DNA from: Chitinivorax sp. PXF-14
GTDB taxonomy: Bacteria > Pseudomonadota > Gammaproteobacteria > Burkholderiales > SCOH01
Length of the DNA stretch: 64,000 nucleotides
Assembly: GCF_040812015.1 (NCBI RefSeq)
Contig: NZ_JBFNXJ010000012.1
Coordinates: 62,001-126,000, forward strand
Reading direction: 5' to 3'
In this document: in pieces, positions 31,969 to 44,555 of the stretch
How positions within the stretch are numbered: the stretch's first letter is position 1
Layout of the letters: every line of letters begins with the position of its first letter
Position numbers and translations under genes: made by a program
Notes under the pieces: generated by a model
Told to the model about the DNA's origin: nothing
The model's database searches: none
What the model saw: only the letters and a program-made list of their open reading frames with translations

Positions 31969-34641
31969 TTACTGGGGTATCAGCAACGTGTTGGCGCTGA
32001 AGCCGATGGCATCGGCTGCCGCCGGCGTGCTCACGATCGGAGGCAGGTTAGCCGTCGTCAGCTGATCGGCCTGCGCGGCACGTGGCGTAGCGCGCACCAC
32101 CTGGCTCGCGGGCAGCGCCGTGCCGTTCTTCAAATAGGCGTACATGGCATCGAGCGCCTGGTTGAAGTAGTAGTGCACCGGCACGAAGCGGGTGCCGAAG
32201 CCGCTCGCCACGCCGGCAATGTCGCCGCTGGCAAGGAATGCGTCGAAATGCTGGCCATGGGTGACCTCGATGTAGCTGAGCTTGCTGCTGGCGCCGTCCA
32301 CCGCCTTGTGGGCGGCGACGTAGGCACGCGAGGCATGGTTGGGCGGCAGCAGCGCATCCGAGCGGCCGGTGACGATGAGCACGGGCTTACCGTGCAGCTT
32401 GCCGCTACGCAGCGTCTGCCGCACACCATCGCGCACATGCTCGTACAGCGCGTTGTCCTGGCCGGTCAGCCTGGCACCGCTGACCGGGTCGATGCCGGTG
32501 GCGAGCCGGCGCAGGCACAACGCGCCGTCAAGGTTGTAGTCCTGCTTGCCGGCCGCGTTGAAGGCCAGGTCCTCGCGGATCGCACCGCCCAGGCTCGCGT
32601 TGTAGATCAGGCTCAGACCGTCGGACGGCGGCACGCCATTGAGCGTGGCATAGGCGCGCACCAGCGCGGTCTGGTTGACTGCCGTCGGCTTGAAGGTGGC
32701 ATCGACATAGGCAAAGCTGAAGCCGCACAGATTGTCGGCGACGCTGGCCCTGGCATAGGCGTTGGCATAGGTGACGGCGATGGCCTGCGTGGCGTTGAAG
32801 GCGTACTGGAACGGCTGGGCGACGTCGCTCTCGGGCGTCCAGCCGTAGGCGTGCAGCTTGTCAAGCGCATCCTGCGCCTGGTCGACCAGTGTCGTGCCCT
32901 TCACCAGCCCCTTGGCGGCCAGCTGGCTGCAGCGCTCGGCGGCGCGCGCGACGTTGACGGTGTTGTAGGGCGCGTTGAGGCCGGCGATCGAGCTCGCCTG
33001 CGCGGCGCACGGCTGGTACAGGTTGGCGTAGCTGATGTAATCCATCAGCGGCTTGCCGATCAGCGGCGCCACCGTGCTGCCCTGCTTGATGCTCAGGCCG
33101 TCGACCTTGTCGGGCTGCACATTGGGCTCGCTCACCGCCACGCCATTGATGAGGCCGCCGCCATCCTGCTCGGCGGCGGCAATCGCGGCGCCGCCGCCAT
33201 TCGATACGCTGGAGGCAATGACGAGCGTGCTCTTGGGCTTCACGCCATCGCGGTAGTGCAGGCCGTTGCCGGCATCGGAGCCGAACTGCTCGTTCAGCAC
33301 GTAGTAGGCGAAACGCACCGCATCGAGCGTGTTACGGCCCCAATCGCGCTCGGGGTTCTGCTGCGAGTGGGCGTGCTTGACCGCCAGCCGGTTGGGATAG
33401 GCATCGTTGAAATCGGTACGTGCCTTGGCCGACAGGCGCGCGGTGAAGTGCGACAACTTGCCAGCGGCATCGGCCGTGGTGCGCGTGCCGTCCTGCAGCA
33501 TCACGGTGTCGGCGGTCAGATCGTAGACGCCGGCGCCCGTGCCCTTGTCGCTGTAGGCGACGGCGCAGCCATGCTTGAGTCCCCACTCGCCGGCCGTGCC
33601 GATCGCACCATAAATGCCGCGCGAGCCGCTCGAGGTGGCGGTGACCACACATGGCGCCTGGGGATCGAAGCTGGCCGGCACCTGCACCATCAGCACGACA
33701 TTCTCGTTACCCGAGCGGTCGCCGGCATAGGCCGTGTACTCGGTGCCGGCGATCTTGCCTTCGGTCTGGGTATCGACGCCGTTCCTGTCGATATTGGGGC
33801 CCCACAGCCGGCCATAGCCACCGGCGGCGGAGATGTCGACGAGCGCACGATACTGGTTCCAGATCGCGTTGCGGCGCAGCTCGGCGGCTGTCGGCTGGGC
33901 TGCGTTGGCGTAGAGCGGCTGCGCGCCGGCCAGGCCGCTCTTGCCGAGGCCAGCAGTGAGCAGGTCGTCGCTCGCGCCGTCGTAGCTGTGCTTGACCACG
34001 TCGCCGTTGATGAAGGCCGGCTTGCGGTTGATCAGCTTGAGGTTGAGCGCGCCACTGTTGCCGACGGTGGCCTCCTTGAGCAGACCGAGCGTGTCGAGCG
34101 TGCGGTCGAGGTCGTCGCCGATCTGCATCGCGCCATGGCGGAAATCGCCGGCGAAATCCTTGGGCAGCGCGCCGCCATCGATCAGCGCCTGGCGCACCTC
34201 GCTGTCAGCGGCCGTGAGCTTGTCCTGCGCCAGCGCCTTCTGTGCCGCCTGCTGGTAGGCCGCGGCCGTATTGGCGCCGAGCACACGCTGGACGACCAGC
34301 TCGGTGACCGGGTTGACGTTGACCGGCCCCTTGAGGTCGCCGACATTGGCCAGCGAATGCAGCAGCACGCCGTCTGCCGTGGCCACCTCGATGATCAGCG
34401 GCGCGTGCAGGCCGTCGAGATTGATGCTGAAGCTGCCATCGGCGCCCGTCGTGGCGGTGTGCTCGGTGCCGTTGGCATCCTTGAGCTTGATCGTGGCCCC
34501 GGCGATGGCGGCGCCGGTCGCCGCCGTCCCGCCGAGCGTGCCGCTCAGCGCATCGCCCTCACCGCCCCCGCCACCACAGGCGGCCAGCGCCAGCGACACC
34601 AGCGCGGCGGCCAGTTTGAGCTTGAATCCAGCTTGGTTCAT
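31969..34641 (-). CDS. D-(-)-3-hydroxybutyrate oligomer hydrolase (lipoprotein)
   Basis: An 890-residue protein of the 3HBOH family, which cleaves 3-hydroxybutyrate oligomers released from PHB. The N-terminus is a lipoprotein signal ([11 protein letters not shown], lipobox cysteine near residue 22). Residues about 35-85 form a carboxypeptidase-regulatory-like beta module ([13 protein letters not shown]). The hydrolase follows, with [15 protein letters not shown], an [11 protein letters not shown] segment likely to hold the nucleophile serine, [18 protein letters not shown] and the terminal [15 protein letters not shown]. It is longer than the roughly 700-residue family norm because of the N-terminal addition. 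The frame is open to 35616, but the signal peptide fixes the ATG at 34641. It follows livM by 80 bases. Confidence 0.88.
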   Translation of the reverse strand: MNQAGFKLKLAAALVSLALAACGGGGGEGDALSGTLGGTAATGAAIAGATIKLKDANGTEHTATTGADGSFSINLDGLHAPLIIEVATADGVLLHSLANVGDLKGPVNVNPVTELVVQRVLGANTAAAYQQAAQKALAQDKLTAADSEVRQALIDGGALPKDFAGDFRHGAMQIGDDLDRTLDTLGLLKEATVGNSGALNLKLINRKPAFINGDVVKHSYDGASDDLLTAGLGKSGLAGAQPLYANAAQPTAAELRRNAIWNQYRALVDISAAGGYGRLWGPNIDRNGVDTQTEGKIAGTEYTAYAGDRSGNENVVLMVQVPASFDPQAPCVVTATSSGSRGIYGAIGTAGEWGLKHGCAVAYSDKGTGAGVYDLTADTVMLQDGTRTTADAAGKLSHFTARLSAKARTDFNDAYPNRLAVKHAHSQQNPERDWGRNTLDAVRFAYYVLNEQFGSDAGNGLHYRDGVKPKSTLVIASSVSNGGGAAIAAAEQDGGGLINGVAVSEPNVQPDKVDGLSIKQGSTVAPLIGKPLMDYISYANLYQPCAAQASSIAGLNAPYNTVNVARAAERCSQLAAKGLVKGTTLVDQAQDALDKLHAYGWTPESDVAQPFQYAFNATQAIAVTYANAYARASVADNLCGFSFAYVDATFKPTAVNQTALVRAYATLNGVPPSDGLSLIYNASLGGAIREDLAFNAAGKQDYNLDGALCLRRLATGIDPVSGARLTGQDNALYEHVRDGVRQTLRSGKLHGKPVLIVTGRSDALLPPNHASRAYVAAHKAVDGASSKLSYIEVTHGQHFDAFLASGDIAGVASGFGTRFVPVHYYFNQALDAMYAYLKNGTALPASQVVRATPRAAQADQLTTANLPPIVSTPAAADAIGFSANTLLIPQ

Positions 34642-34721
34642 GTCTCTTCCTCGTGTTGTTGTCGAAGCTTGTGCAAACAGGCAGTGGGCCCGGCCGGCGA
34701 TGCCGGGACCGCGATCCAGGG

Positions 34722-35702
34722 TCAGAACGAGCGCTTGAACAGCCGGCCGAGCTCGCCGACGATGCCGCGGCGGAACAGCAGCACGCTGGCGATGAAGATC
34801 AGGCCGATCACCACGTTGACCGACAGGAATATCTTGAGCAGCGGCGACAGATCGGCCGAGGTGGCGCCGAGCGCGGCCAGCTGGTTGTGCAGCCAGCGCA
34901 CGATGGCCGCGCCGAGCACCGGGCCGGTGATGGTGCCCATGCCGCCCAGCAGCGTCATCAGCACCACTTCGCCGGACATCTGCCAGCTGACGTCGGTCAG
35001 CGAGGCGAGCTGCATCACGATGGCCTTGGTGGCGCCGGCCACGCCCGCAAGCCCGGCCGACATCACGAACAGCCCCAGCTTGTAGCGGTCGACCCGGTAG
35101 CCGAGGCTCAGCGCACGCGGCTCGTTCTCGCGCACCGCGGCCATCACCTGGCCATAGGGCGAGTTGACGGTGCGGTAGATCAGCCACAGACAGGCCGCGA
35201 ACACGGCAAACACGAAGTAATAAAGATTGAGCGGCAGGCTCTGCCCGGCCACCTCGTAGGTGGTGGCGAGGTCGATCAGGCCGAACACCTTGCCCTGCGG
35301 GATGCCTTGCAGCCCATCCTCGCCGCCGGTAACGGGGGTCTTGAGCGCGACGAAGAACACGATCTGCGCCAGCGCCAGCGTCACCATGGCGAAGTAGATG
35401 CCCTGGCGGCGAATCGCCACCAGGCCGAACGCCAGCCCCAGCACCAATCCGGCCACACCACCGAGCAGGATGCTGAGCTCGGGCGTCAGCCCCCAGTCGC
35501 GCGCCGCCACGCCGCACAGGTAGGCGCCGCTGCCGAAGAACGCGGCATGCCCGAACGACAGCAGGCCGCCGTAGCCGAGCAGCAGGTTGAACGCCGCCGC
35601 AAACAGGGCGAAGCACAGCATCTCCATCGCGAACACGGGATAGATCACGAACGGCGCCAGCACGCCGAGCAGCGCCAGTACGATCCAGGTATTCCTGCTC
35701 AT
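34722..35702 (-). CDS. livM: ABC transporter permease LivM
   Basis: A 326-residue inner-membrane permease of the branched-chain amino acid/amide family, with the LivM signature SFGHAAFFGSGAY and the EAA-like loop region containing GLAGVAGATKAIVM and LLGGMGTITGP. The ATG at 35702 sits one base after the livH stop and uses AAGGAGG inside the livH end, so the two permeases are coupled. The transported compound may not be an amino acid; see the cluster's ligase and hydrolase. Confidence 0.92.
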   Translation of the reverse strand: MSRNTWIVLALLGVLAPFVIYPVFAMEMLCFALFAAAFNLLLGYGGLLSFGHAAFFGSGAYLCGVAARDWGLTPELSILLGGVAGLVLGLAFGLVAIRRQGIYFAMVTLALAQIVFFVALKTPVTGGEDGLQGIPQGKVFGLIDLATTYEVAGQSLPLNLYYFVFAVFAACLWLIYRTVNSPYGQVMAAVRENEPRALSLGYRVDRYKLGLFVMSAGLAGVAGATKAIVMQLASLTDVSWQMSGEVVLMTLLGGMGTITGPVLGAAIVRWLHNQLAALGATSADLSPLLKIFLSVNVVIGLIFIASVLLFRRGIVGELGRLFKRSF

Positions 35703-35703
35703 G

Positions 35704-36606
35704 TCAGGCCTCCTTGCCAAACAGGCCGGCCGGCTTCCACAGCAGCACCAGGGCCATGATGATGAAGATCACGGTATTCGACAGCGGCGGGTAGACCACC
35801 TTGGTCAGGCCCTCGATCAGGCCGAGCCCGAAGCCGGTGACAATGGAGCCGGCGATCGAGCCCATGCCGCCGATGACGACCACGGCGAACACCACGATGA
35901 TGATGTCAGCCCCCATCTTCGGGCTGACCGAGTAGATCGGCGCCGCCACCACGCCGGCGAGCCCGGCGAGTGCGAGGCCGAAGAAATAGGTCAGCGTGAT
36001 CAGCAGCGGCATATTGATGCCGAAGGCACGCACCAGCTCGGGCTTCTCGGTGCCGGCACGCAGCAGCGCGCCAAGCCGCGTGCGCTCGATCAGGTACCAG
36101 GTGCCGAAACAGACGACGAGCGACAGCGTGATCGAGAACAGGCGGAATTTGGGAAACATCATGAAGCCGAGATTGACCACGCCTTCGAGGCTCTCGGGCT
36201 TGGCGCTGTAGGGCTCGCCCGACACATTGAAGCCGAGCGCGATGAAGGTGCCTTCGAGCACCAGCGCGAGGCCAAAGGTCAGCAGCAGGCCATACAGCGG
36301 ATCGACCTTGTACAGCCGCGACAGCATGGTCTTCTCGACGATCACGCCGACGGTGCCGACGACGACCGGGGCGAAAATCAACGCCTGCCAGAAGCTCATC
36401 TTGAGATCGGGGTTGCCGAGCCAGGGGCCGAGGTAGTCGGCGCCGAGCAGCGCGACGAAGGCGCCCAGCATGTAGAGCGCGCCGTGCGCGAAATTGACGA
36501 TGTTGAGCATGCCGAAAATGACGGCCAGCCCCAGGCTCAACAGCGCATAGAAGGCACCGTTGTTGAGGCCGAGCATCAGTTGCGACAGCAGGGCTTGGGT
36601 GGACAT
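35704..36606 (-). CDS. livH: ABC transporter permease LivH
   Basis: A 300-residue permease with the LivH signatures NNGAFYALLSLGLAVIFGM and NFAHGALYMLGAF, and an EAA-type loop (GLALAGLAGVVAAPIY, then VIGGMGSIAGSIVTG). It pairs with LivM to form the membrane channel. The ATG at 36606 follows GGAGGT. It lies 169 bases after the substrate-binding protein gene; that gap contains a GCGCTG/CAGCGC hairpin that may stabilise the upstream message. Confidence 0.93.
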   Translation of the reverse strand: MSTQALLSQLMLGLNNGAFYALLSLGLAVIFGMLNIVNFAHGALYMLGAFVALLGADYLGPWLGNPDLKMSFWQALIFAPVVVGTVGVIVEKTMLSRLYKVDPLYGLLLTFGLALVLEGTFIALGFNVSGEPYSAKPESLEGVVNLGFMMFPKFRLFSITLSLVVCFGTWYLIERTRLGALLRAGTEKPELVRAFGINMPLLITLTYFFGLALAGLAGVVAAPIYSVSPKMGADIIIVVFAVVVIGGMGSIAGSIVTGFGLGLIEGLTKVVYPPLSNTVIFIIMALVLLWKPAGLFGKEA

Positions 36607-36775
36607 GAAACCTACCTCCAGAATCCGGGTGTGATGCCCCGCGATCAGCCGTGGCCCTTAAGCGCTGGCTGGCAGCGCCGGGCAGGACGACCGGCCTGTG
36701 CGGGAACAGCGGCGACACCGCATCGGCCCGCCCGGCGCACTCGGCGGCGGCAGGCGGGCGATCGCGAAGTAACGC

Positions 36776-37987
36776 TCAGCTCTTCTTGATCAGCGGGCAC
36801 TCGCTCTTCGACAAGGGCTGGTAGGCGTGCTCGCCCGGGATGGTCTCGAGCACCTTGAGCAGGTCCCAGTGGCTCTTCGACTCGGCCGGCTTCTTCACCT
36901 GCACCAGATACATGTCGTGCACCATGCGGCCGTCCTCGCGGATCTTGCCGTTCTTGGCGAAGAAATCGTTGATCGGCAGCGACTTCATCTTCTTGATCAC
37001 CGCGTCGGAATCATCGGTGCCGGCGGCCTGCACGGCCTTGAGGTAGGTGGTCACCGACGAGTACACCCCCGCCTGCACCATGTTCGGCATCATGCCGGTC
37101 TTGGAGTAGAAGCGATTGGCGAAGCCGCGCGTATCGGCGTTCATGTCCCAGTAGTAGCCGGTGGTGTACATCATGCCCTGCGCAACCGGCAGCCCCAGGC
37201 TCTTGATGTCGCTGTCGAACACCAGCATGCCCGCCAGCGTGGCGCTGTTGGTCAGGCCGAACTCCTTGGCCTGCTTCACCGCGTTGGTGAAGTCGTTGCC
37301 GGCATTGGCCAGCCCGATCGCCTTGGCGCCCGAGCTCTGCGCCTGCAGCAGGTAGGACGAGAAGTCGGCGGTCGACAGCGGATGGCGCACGCTGCCGAGC
37401 ACCTTGCCGCCCATCTCCTTCACCACATTGGTGGTATCGCGTTCGAGCGACTGGCCAAAGGCATAATCGGCGGTGATGAAGAACCAGTCCTTCAGCCCCT
37501 GCTTGACCAGCGCGCGGCCCGTGCCGTTCGCCATCGCGTAGGTATCGTAGGTGTAGTGCACACCGTAGGGCGTACATTCCTTGTTAGTCAGCGCGGTCGA
37601 GCCGGCGCCGCTGTTGATGGTGATGCGCTTCTTCTCGCCGGCGAGCTTCTGCACGCCGATGCCGACCGACGAGTTGACCAGGTCGGCGATCATGTCCACA
37701 CCGTCCTTGTCGAACCATTCACGCGCCTTGGCCACGCCGATGTCGGCCTTGTTCTGGTGGTCGGCAAACACCACGCTGACCGGCTTGCCCAGTACCTTGC
37801 CGCCGAAATCGGCGACCGCCATCTCGGCCGCGGCGACCGAGCCCTTGCCGGCCACGCTCGAATACACGCCCGACATATCGGTCAATACGCCGATCACCAC
37901 CTTGTCGCCCGATACCGGGCCGGCCAGCGCGGCACCGGAGGCAAAGGCCAGCGCAAGGGATGCGGTGAGAGAGGTCATGCGAGTCAT
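36776..37987 (-). CDS. ABC transporter periplasmic substrate-binding protein (LivK-like)
   Basis: A 403-residue precursor with a signal peptide (about 1-22, GAALAG) and a Peripla_BP_6 type I fold (VIGVLTDMSGVYSSVAG, then INSGAGSTALTNKEC, then GLKDWFFITADYAFG). The GVYS and SGAGST segments correspond to ligand-contact regions of LivJ-type proteins but are not identical to the amino acid binders, so the ligand is open; carboxylates and aromatic acids are common for such paralogues. The ATG at 37987 has AAGGAG upstream; the frame remains open to 38182 without support. Confidence 0.9.
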   Translation of the reverse strand: MTRMTSLTASLALAFASGAALAGPVSGDKVVIGVLTDMSGVYSSVAGKGSVAAAEMAVADFGGKVLGKPVSVVFADHQNKADIGVAKAREWFDKDGVDMIADLVNSSVGIGVQKLAGEKKRITINSGAGSTALTNKECTPYGVHYTYDTYAMANGTGRALVKQGLKDWFFITADYAFGQSLERDTTNVVKEMGGKVLGSVRHPLSTADFSSYLLQAQSSGAKAIGLANAGNDFTNAVKQAKEFGLTNSATLAGMLVFDSDIKSLGLPVAQGMMYTTGYYWDMNADTRGFANRFYSKTGMMPNMVQAGVYSSVTTYLKAVQAAGTDDSDAVIKKMKSLPINDFFAKNGKIREDGRMVHDMYLVQVKKPAESKSHWDLLKVLETIPGEHAYQPLSKSECPLIKKS

Positions 37988-38208
37988 GCTGTTGTCTCCT
38001 TGGAATGTTTTCTGTTCGAGTGTCACCGGCCGGTGGCCGTGCACCCCTGTTATGTGGCGCCACGCCTGCCCGCGCCATGCTGCTTGTTGCCCGGCCCCCT
38101 TCACCTGGGGCCAGCCCCGGATACCTGCCTGCCAACCCTCGCCTGCGGCGAGGCTCGGAACCACCTGTGCCTGCCGATGCACCTGAGTCCGCCCCTACGG
38201 GCCGGCCT

Positions 38209-38253
38209 CAGATAAGTGCCCTGCGGATTTGCCGTAGGCAAATCTCGCAGGCA

Positions 38254-38257
<4 letters not shown>
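38209..38257 (+). repeat. Complete hairpin repeat element, copy B
   Basis: CAGATAA, hairpin, TAA again. GTGC (38216-38219) pairs with GCAC (38251-38254), C bulges (38220), CTGCG pairs with CGCAG, T bulges (38245), and GATTTGCC pairs with GGCAAATC around a GTA loop. The stem bases differ from copy A but the plan is the same. The livF stop codon (TAG, 38254-38256, minus strand) lies inside the right flank. The element is the only notable structure in the 266-base gap between livF and the binding-protein gene. Confidence 0.78.
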
Positions 38258-39011
<754 letters not shown>

Positions 39012-39015
<4 letters not shown>

Positions 39016-39785
39016 GCTTGAGCCTCCTCGGTTTCGTCGACCGATACGCCCATATAGGCTTCCATGACGCGCGGATCGCGCGACACGGTGGCGTAATCGC
39101 CCTCAGACAGGATCTGGCCGCGTGCCAGCACGGTCAGCCGGTCGGCCAGCGTCGACACCACCTTTAGGTTGTGCTCGACCATCAGGATAGTGCGCCCGGC
39201 AGACACCTGCTTGATCAGCCGCGTGATCTTGTCGACGTCTTCCACCCCCATGCCCTGCGTCGGCTCGTCGAGCAGCATCAGCTCGGGTTCGAGCGCGAGC
39301 GTGGTGGCGATTTCCAGCGCCCGCTTGCGGCCATAGGCCAGCTCCACTGTCACGGTATCAGCGAAGTCGCGCAGGCCGACGGCGTCCAGCAGCAGCATCG
39401 CGCGCTCGTTGAGCTGATCGAGCACCTTCTTCGACTGCCAGAAACGCGTGGAGAGGCCAGTCTTGCGCTGCAGCGCGATGCGCACGTTCTCGAGCACGCT
39501 CATGTGCGGGAACACGGCCGAGATCTGAAACGAGCGGATCACCCCGCGTTGCGCCGTGTCAGCCGGCTTCTCGTGGGTGATGTCGACGCCGTTGTAGACG
39601 ATCGTGCCGCGGGTCGGAATCAGGAACTTGGTCAGCAGGTTGAAGACCGTGGTCTTGCCCGCGCCGTTGGGGCCGATCAGCGCGTGGATGTGGCCCCGCT
39701 GCACCTGCAGGCTCACCTCGCTGACCGCCGCGAAACCCTTGAACTCCTTGGTGAGCCCGCGGGTTTCCAGAATGATGTCGCTCAT
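39012..39785 (-). CDS. livG: ABC transporter ATP-binding protein LivG
   Basis: A 257-residue ATPase with canonical Walker A GPNGAGKT (38-45), Walker B LMLLDEPTQGMG and switch HN (MVEHNLKVV). The signature loop is LAYGRKRALEIA, a loose form of LSYG. It energises the LivHM channel together with LivF. The ATG at 39785 follows GGAGACG. Located 97 bases after the acyl-CoA ligase gene on the same strand, it is likely part of one transcript. Confidence 0.93.
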
Positions 39786-39882
39786 GTCGTCTCCTTCTTC
39801 GCGATGCCGCGCATCGCGTCCTCATGCGATCGCTGCCCCCGGGCCTTCGGCCTCTGTACGGGTCAGCACGGATGTGCGCCGG

Positions 39883-41535
39883 CTAGGCAGGCATCGCCCC
39901 TTTTGCCTGGTCGCGCAGCAGAAATTTCTGGATCTTGCCGGTGGAGGTCTTGGGCAGGGGGCCGAACACGATCTGCTTCGGTGCCTTGTAGCCAGCCAGG
40001 CGCGCCTTGCAGAAGGCGATCAGCTCCGCCTCGCTCGGGGCATCGGCGCCGTCCTTCAGTGTCACGAAGGCACACGGCACCTCGCCCCACTTGTCGTCGG
40101 GCTTGGCCACCACGGCGGCTTCGAGCACCGCCGGGTGCTGGTACAGGGTGGCCTCGACCTCGATCGACGGGATGTTCTCGCCACCCGAGATGATGATGTC
40201 CTTCGAGCGGTCTTTCAGTTCGATATAGCCGTCCGGGTGCAGGACGCCAAGATCGCCTGAGTGGAACCAGCCGCCGGCGAAGGCTTCGTGTGTGGCCTTG
40301 GCGTTCTTCAGGTAGCCCTTCATCACGATGTTGCCGCGAAACATCACCTCGCCCATGGTCTCGCCATCCGCCGCCACCTGCTCCATGGTGTCGGGGTTGC
40401 GCACGCTGACCGCTTCGAGCATGTGGTAGCGCACGCCCTGGCGCTTGAGGATACGCGCCTGCTCGTCCGCCGACAGCCCATCGAAAGCCGGCTTCCATTG
40501 GCACAGCGTGGCCGGGCCATAGGTCTCGGTCAGGCCGTACATGTGCTGCACCTTGAAGCCGAGCGCCTCGGCCGCGCGGATGATCGGCACCGGCACCGGG
40601 GCGGCGGCCGCATTGAAGCGCACAGTGCGCGGAAAGGCGCGCCGGTCTTCCTGCGGTGCATTGATGAACATATTGAGCACGACCGCCGCGCCACACATGG
40701 TGTTGACCTGGTGTTCGGCGATCAGCTGGTACATGGCGCGCGCCTCGACCCGGCGCAGACAGACCGAGGTGCCGCCCAGCGCGGCGAGCGTCCAGACGAA
40801 GCACCAGCCATTGCAGTGGAACATCGGCAGCGACCACAGCTTGACGGTATCGTGCGTCATCTGTGTTGCAAGGATGTTGGCCACCGCGTTGAGGTAGGCG
40901 CCACGGTGATGGTAGACCACGCCCTTGGGGTTGCCGGTGGTGCCCGAGGTGTAGTTGAGCGAGATCGCCTCCCACTCGTTGTCCGGGCGCAGCCAGTCGA
41001 AGTCCGCCTCACCCTCGGCGAGCAGTTGCTCGTAGCTGAACTGGCCGACCCGAGCGCCGGTATCGAACTCGCTGTCGACGACATCCACCAGCAGCGGCTT
41101 GCGGCTCGCCATGGCCACGGCCTCGCGCGCCAGCTCGGCAAACTCGCTGTCGACCAGCAGCATCGCGGCCTCGCCGTGGTCGATCTGGAACGCCAGCGTG
41201 CGCGCATCGAGCCGGTAGTTCATGGTATTGAGCACCGCGCCGCTCATCGGCACGCCGAAATGCACCTCGACCATCTCGGGGATGTTCGGGCACAGCACCG
41301 CCACCGTCTGCCCCACACCGATGCCGCGCTGCTGCAGGGCAGAACCGAGCCGGCGGCTGCGCTCATACACCTGCTGCCAGCTGTAGCGGCGGCTGCCGTG
41401 GATGACGGCGACCTTGTCGGGCCATATGCTGGCCGAACGCGCCAGAAACGTGATCGGTGAAAGTGGCACATAGTTGGCCGGATTGGGGTCCAGGCCAATG
41501 CGATACGGGTTGAGCTCGGTTGCCGAGTCTGTCAT
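39883..41535 (-). CDS. AMP-binding acyl-CoA synthetase
   Basis: A 550-residue ligase of the ANL superfamily that activates a carboxylic acid to its CoA thioester through an acyl-adenylate. Motifs are YTSGTTGNPKGVVYHH (P-loop), MYGLTETYGP, GWFHSGDLG and the C-terminal PKTSTGKIQKF lysine. The sequence is closest to medium-chain/AlkK-like and related plant-type activating enzymes. Substrate unknown; being first in a run with a Liv-type transporter and 3HB-oligomer hydrolase it may activate 3-hydroxybutyrate or a short fatty acid. ATG 41535 (AGAGG nine bases upstream) is chosen; ATG 41544 is possible. Confidence 0.9.
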   Translation of the reverse strand: MTDSATELNPYRIGLDPNPANYVPLSPITFLARSASIWPDKVAVIHGSRRYSWQQVYERSRRLGSALQQRGIGVGQTVAVLCPNIPEMVEVHFGVPMSGAVLNTMNYRLDARTLAFQIDHGEAAMLLVDSEFAELAREAVAMASRKPLLVDVVDSEFDTGARVGQFSYEQLLAEGEADFDWLRPDNEWEAISLNYTSGTTGNPKGVVYHHRGAYLNAVANILATQMTHDTVKLWSLPMFHCNGWCFVWTLAALGGTSVCLRRVEARAMYQLIAEHQVNTMCGAAVVLNMFINAPQEDRRAFPRTVRFNAAAAPVPVPIIRAAEALGFKVQHMYGLTETYGPATLCQWKPAFDGLSADEQARILKRQGVRYHMLEAVSVRNPDTMEQVAADGETMGEVMFRGNIVMKGYLKNAKATHEAFAGGWFHSGDLGVLHPDGYIELKDRSKDIIISGGENIPSIEVEATLYQHPAVLEAAVVAKPDDKWGEVPCAFVTLKDGADAPSEAELIAFCKARLAGYKAPKQIVFGPLPKTSTGKIQKFLLRDQAKGAMPA

Positions 41536-41978
41536 GGTCTCCATCCTCTGCGCCCTGTGGGCCGCGGGTTTTCCTCCATCTCAGCAACAGCCGTGCCATG
41601 GGCGTTCAGCTCATTGTTTTTACTTGATTTTTCGATAACCCATAGGGCTTGACGGCTGTTTTCACCGCGGGCAACTGCCTGCCGATCCAGACAGAATTAG
41701 AGCTGCCAACCTAATCATTAAGTAAAAACACGCCTCTCCGTGTCTGCTTCTCCAGACACGCATCGATGCTGGTTGTCCTTGGGCGTACCGCACGACGGCA
41801 TAGCAACAAGCTGATTCGTAAAGGTATTTTTCTAAAGCACATGTAGCGTCAGCTTTTCCAGACAATCGCCACAAGCCGGCACCGGCAATGTGCATGGGCG
41901 GCCTGCTGCAAGGCATACCGGCCCACGCCCGACTATAGTGAGTCCGTCACCGTCACGACCCGCACCAAGGAGCAAGCC
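41536..41978. other. AT-richer divergent gap between acyl-CoA ligase and formaldehyde dehydrogenase genes
   Basis: About 440 bases with no gene. It must carry both divergent promoters. AT-rich patches occur at 41610-41640 and 41695-41735, followed by a short TGTCTGCTTCTCCAGACA inverted repeat (41740-41757). No known operator was recognised. Confidence 0.45.
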
Positions 41979-43085
<1,107 letters not shown>

Positions 43086-43122
43086 GCGGACGGATCGGCG
43101 GGACACCGGGCGGGGGCAGGCC

Positions 43123-44463
43123 TCACTTGCCGATGCAGAAACGGCTGAAAATCTCGCCCAGCAGGTCGTCGGCGGTGAATTCGCCGGTGATTTCGTTAAG
43201 CGCGTTCTGCGCGAGCCGCAGTTCCTCGGCGAACAGCTCGATCTGGCGGTATTGCAATTCGGCCAGTTCGAGGTGGGCGGCGGCGCGGCGGATCGCGTCG
43301 AGATGGCGCTCGCGAGCCATGAACACGCCCTGCCCGTCGCTCTCGTAACCGACGGCCGCCAGCAACTGGCTGCGCAACAGATCGACGCCCTCGCCGCGTT
43401 TGGCCGACAGATAGACCACCGGTACGCCGCCGAGCTCGGACAGCCCAGCTGCTTCGCCCGACAGATCGATCTTGTTGAACACCTTGAGGCGGCGCAGCTT
43501 GTCGGGAAAGCGCGCGAGGATCGCCTGTTCGCCCTCGGTCAGGCCATGGCGCGCATCGAGCAGCATCAGCGCGATGTCGGCCTTGTCGATCGCAGCCCAG
43601 GTGCGCTCGATGCCGATGCGCTCGACCGTGTCGGTGGTCTCGCGCAGGCCGGCGGTGTCGATGATGTGCAGCGGCACGCCGTCGATGTGGATTTGCTCGC
43701 GCAACGTATCGCGCGTGGTGCCGGCGATATCGGTGACGATGGCCACCTCGTCGCCCGCCAGCGCGTTCATCAGGCTCGATTTGCCGACATTCGGCTGCCC
43801 CACCAGCACCACATGCACGCCCTCGCGCAGGATGCTGCCCTGGCGCGCCGTCCTGAGCACCGCGGCAAGCTGGGCCTGGATGCCCTTGAGCTTGCCGTGC
43901 GCATCGGCCGCCTCGAGGAAGTCGATGTCTTCTTCAGGGAAATCGAGCGTCGCCTCGACCAGCATGCGCAGGTTGATCACCTGGTCGACCAGCGTACGGA
44001 TCTCGCCCGAGAACGCCCCACGCAGCGAGCGTATGGCCGAGCGTGCTGCCTCTTCCGAGCTGGCGTCGATCAGGTCGGCCACCGCCTCGGCCTGGGCCAG
44101 ATCGAACTTGTCATTGAGGAAGGCGCGCTTGCTGAATTCACCAGGCTCGGCCAGCCGCGCACCGAGCTCGACGCAGCGGCGCAGCAGCCGCTTGAGCACC
44201 ACCGGGCCGCCATGGCCCTGCAGCTCCAGCACATCTTCGCCGGTGAACGAGTTGGGGCCGGGAAAATAGAGCGCGATGCCCTCATCGAGCACATCACCGT
44301 CTTCAGCCCGGAAACGTGCGAAGCTCGCATGGCGCGGCGCCGGCAGCCTGCCCAGCACCCCCTGTGCAAGCGCCGCCACACCGGGACCGGAGATGCGGAT
44401 CACGCCGACGCCGCCGCGTCCGGGCGCGGTGGCAATCGCGGCAATGGTATCGCTCGTCATCAT
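43123..44463 (-). CDS. mnmE: tRNA uridine-5-carboxymethylaminomethyl GTPase MnmE
   Basis: A 446-residue tRNA-modifying GTPase that with MnmG installs the cmnm5 group at the wobble uridine. N-terminal folate-binding domain ([20 protein letters not shown]), helical domain, inserted G domain ([28 protein letters not shown]) and the invariant C-terminal FCIGK. ATGs at 44463 and 44460 begin the conserved sequence; the upstream extension to 44520 is unsupported. It is the last gene of the leftward rpmH-rnpA-yidD-yidC-mnmE run. Confidence 0.95.
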   Translation of the reverse strand: MMTSDTIAAIATAPGRGGVGVIRISGPGVAALAQGVLGRLPAPRHASFARFRAEDGDVLDEGIALYFPGPNSFTGEDVLELQGHGGPVVLKRLLRRCVELGARLAEPGEFSKRAFLNDKFDLAQAEAVADLIDASSEEAARSAIRSLRGAFSGEIRTLVDQVINLRMLVEATLDFPEEDIDFLEAADAHGKLKGIQAQLAAVLRTARQGSILREGVHVVLVGQPNVGKSSLMNALAGDEVAIVTDIAGTTRDTLREQIHIDGVPLHIIDTAGLRETTDTVERIGIERTWAAIDKADIALMLLDARHGLTEGEQAILARFPDKLRRLKVFNKIDLSGEAAGLSELGGVPVVYLSAKRGEGVDLLRSQLLAAVGYESDGQGVFMARERHLDAIRRAAAHLELAELQYRQIELFAEELRLAQNALNEITGEFTADDLLGEIFSRFCIGK

Positions 44464-44555
44464 CGTTGGGCTCGCTTGCGTCAATCGGGTTGAGGTCGGG
44501 AAACGAAAACGGCAGACCATGCCGGTCTGCCGTTCGAGTATAGCCAGCGCGTCGC

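Noticed and set aside
31438-35085. 1215-residue plus-strand frame opposite the oligomer hydrolase gene
   Set aside because: High GC makes long antisense frames; the minus-strand hydrolase has a signal peptide, family motifs and a terminator.
41740-41757. TGTCTGCTTCTCCAGACA repeat as a formaldehyde-response operator
   Set aside because: Short imperfect dyad, no FrmR-type gene nearby, and no match to a site I know.
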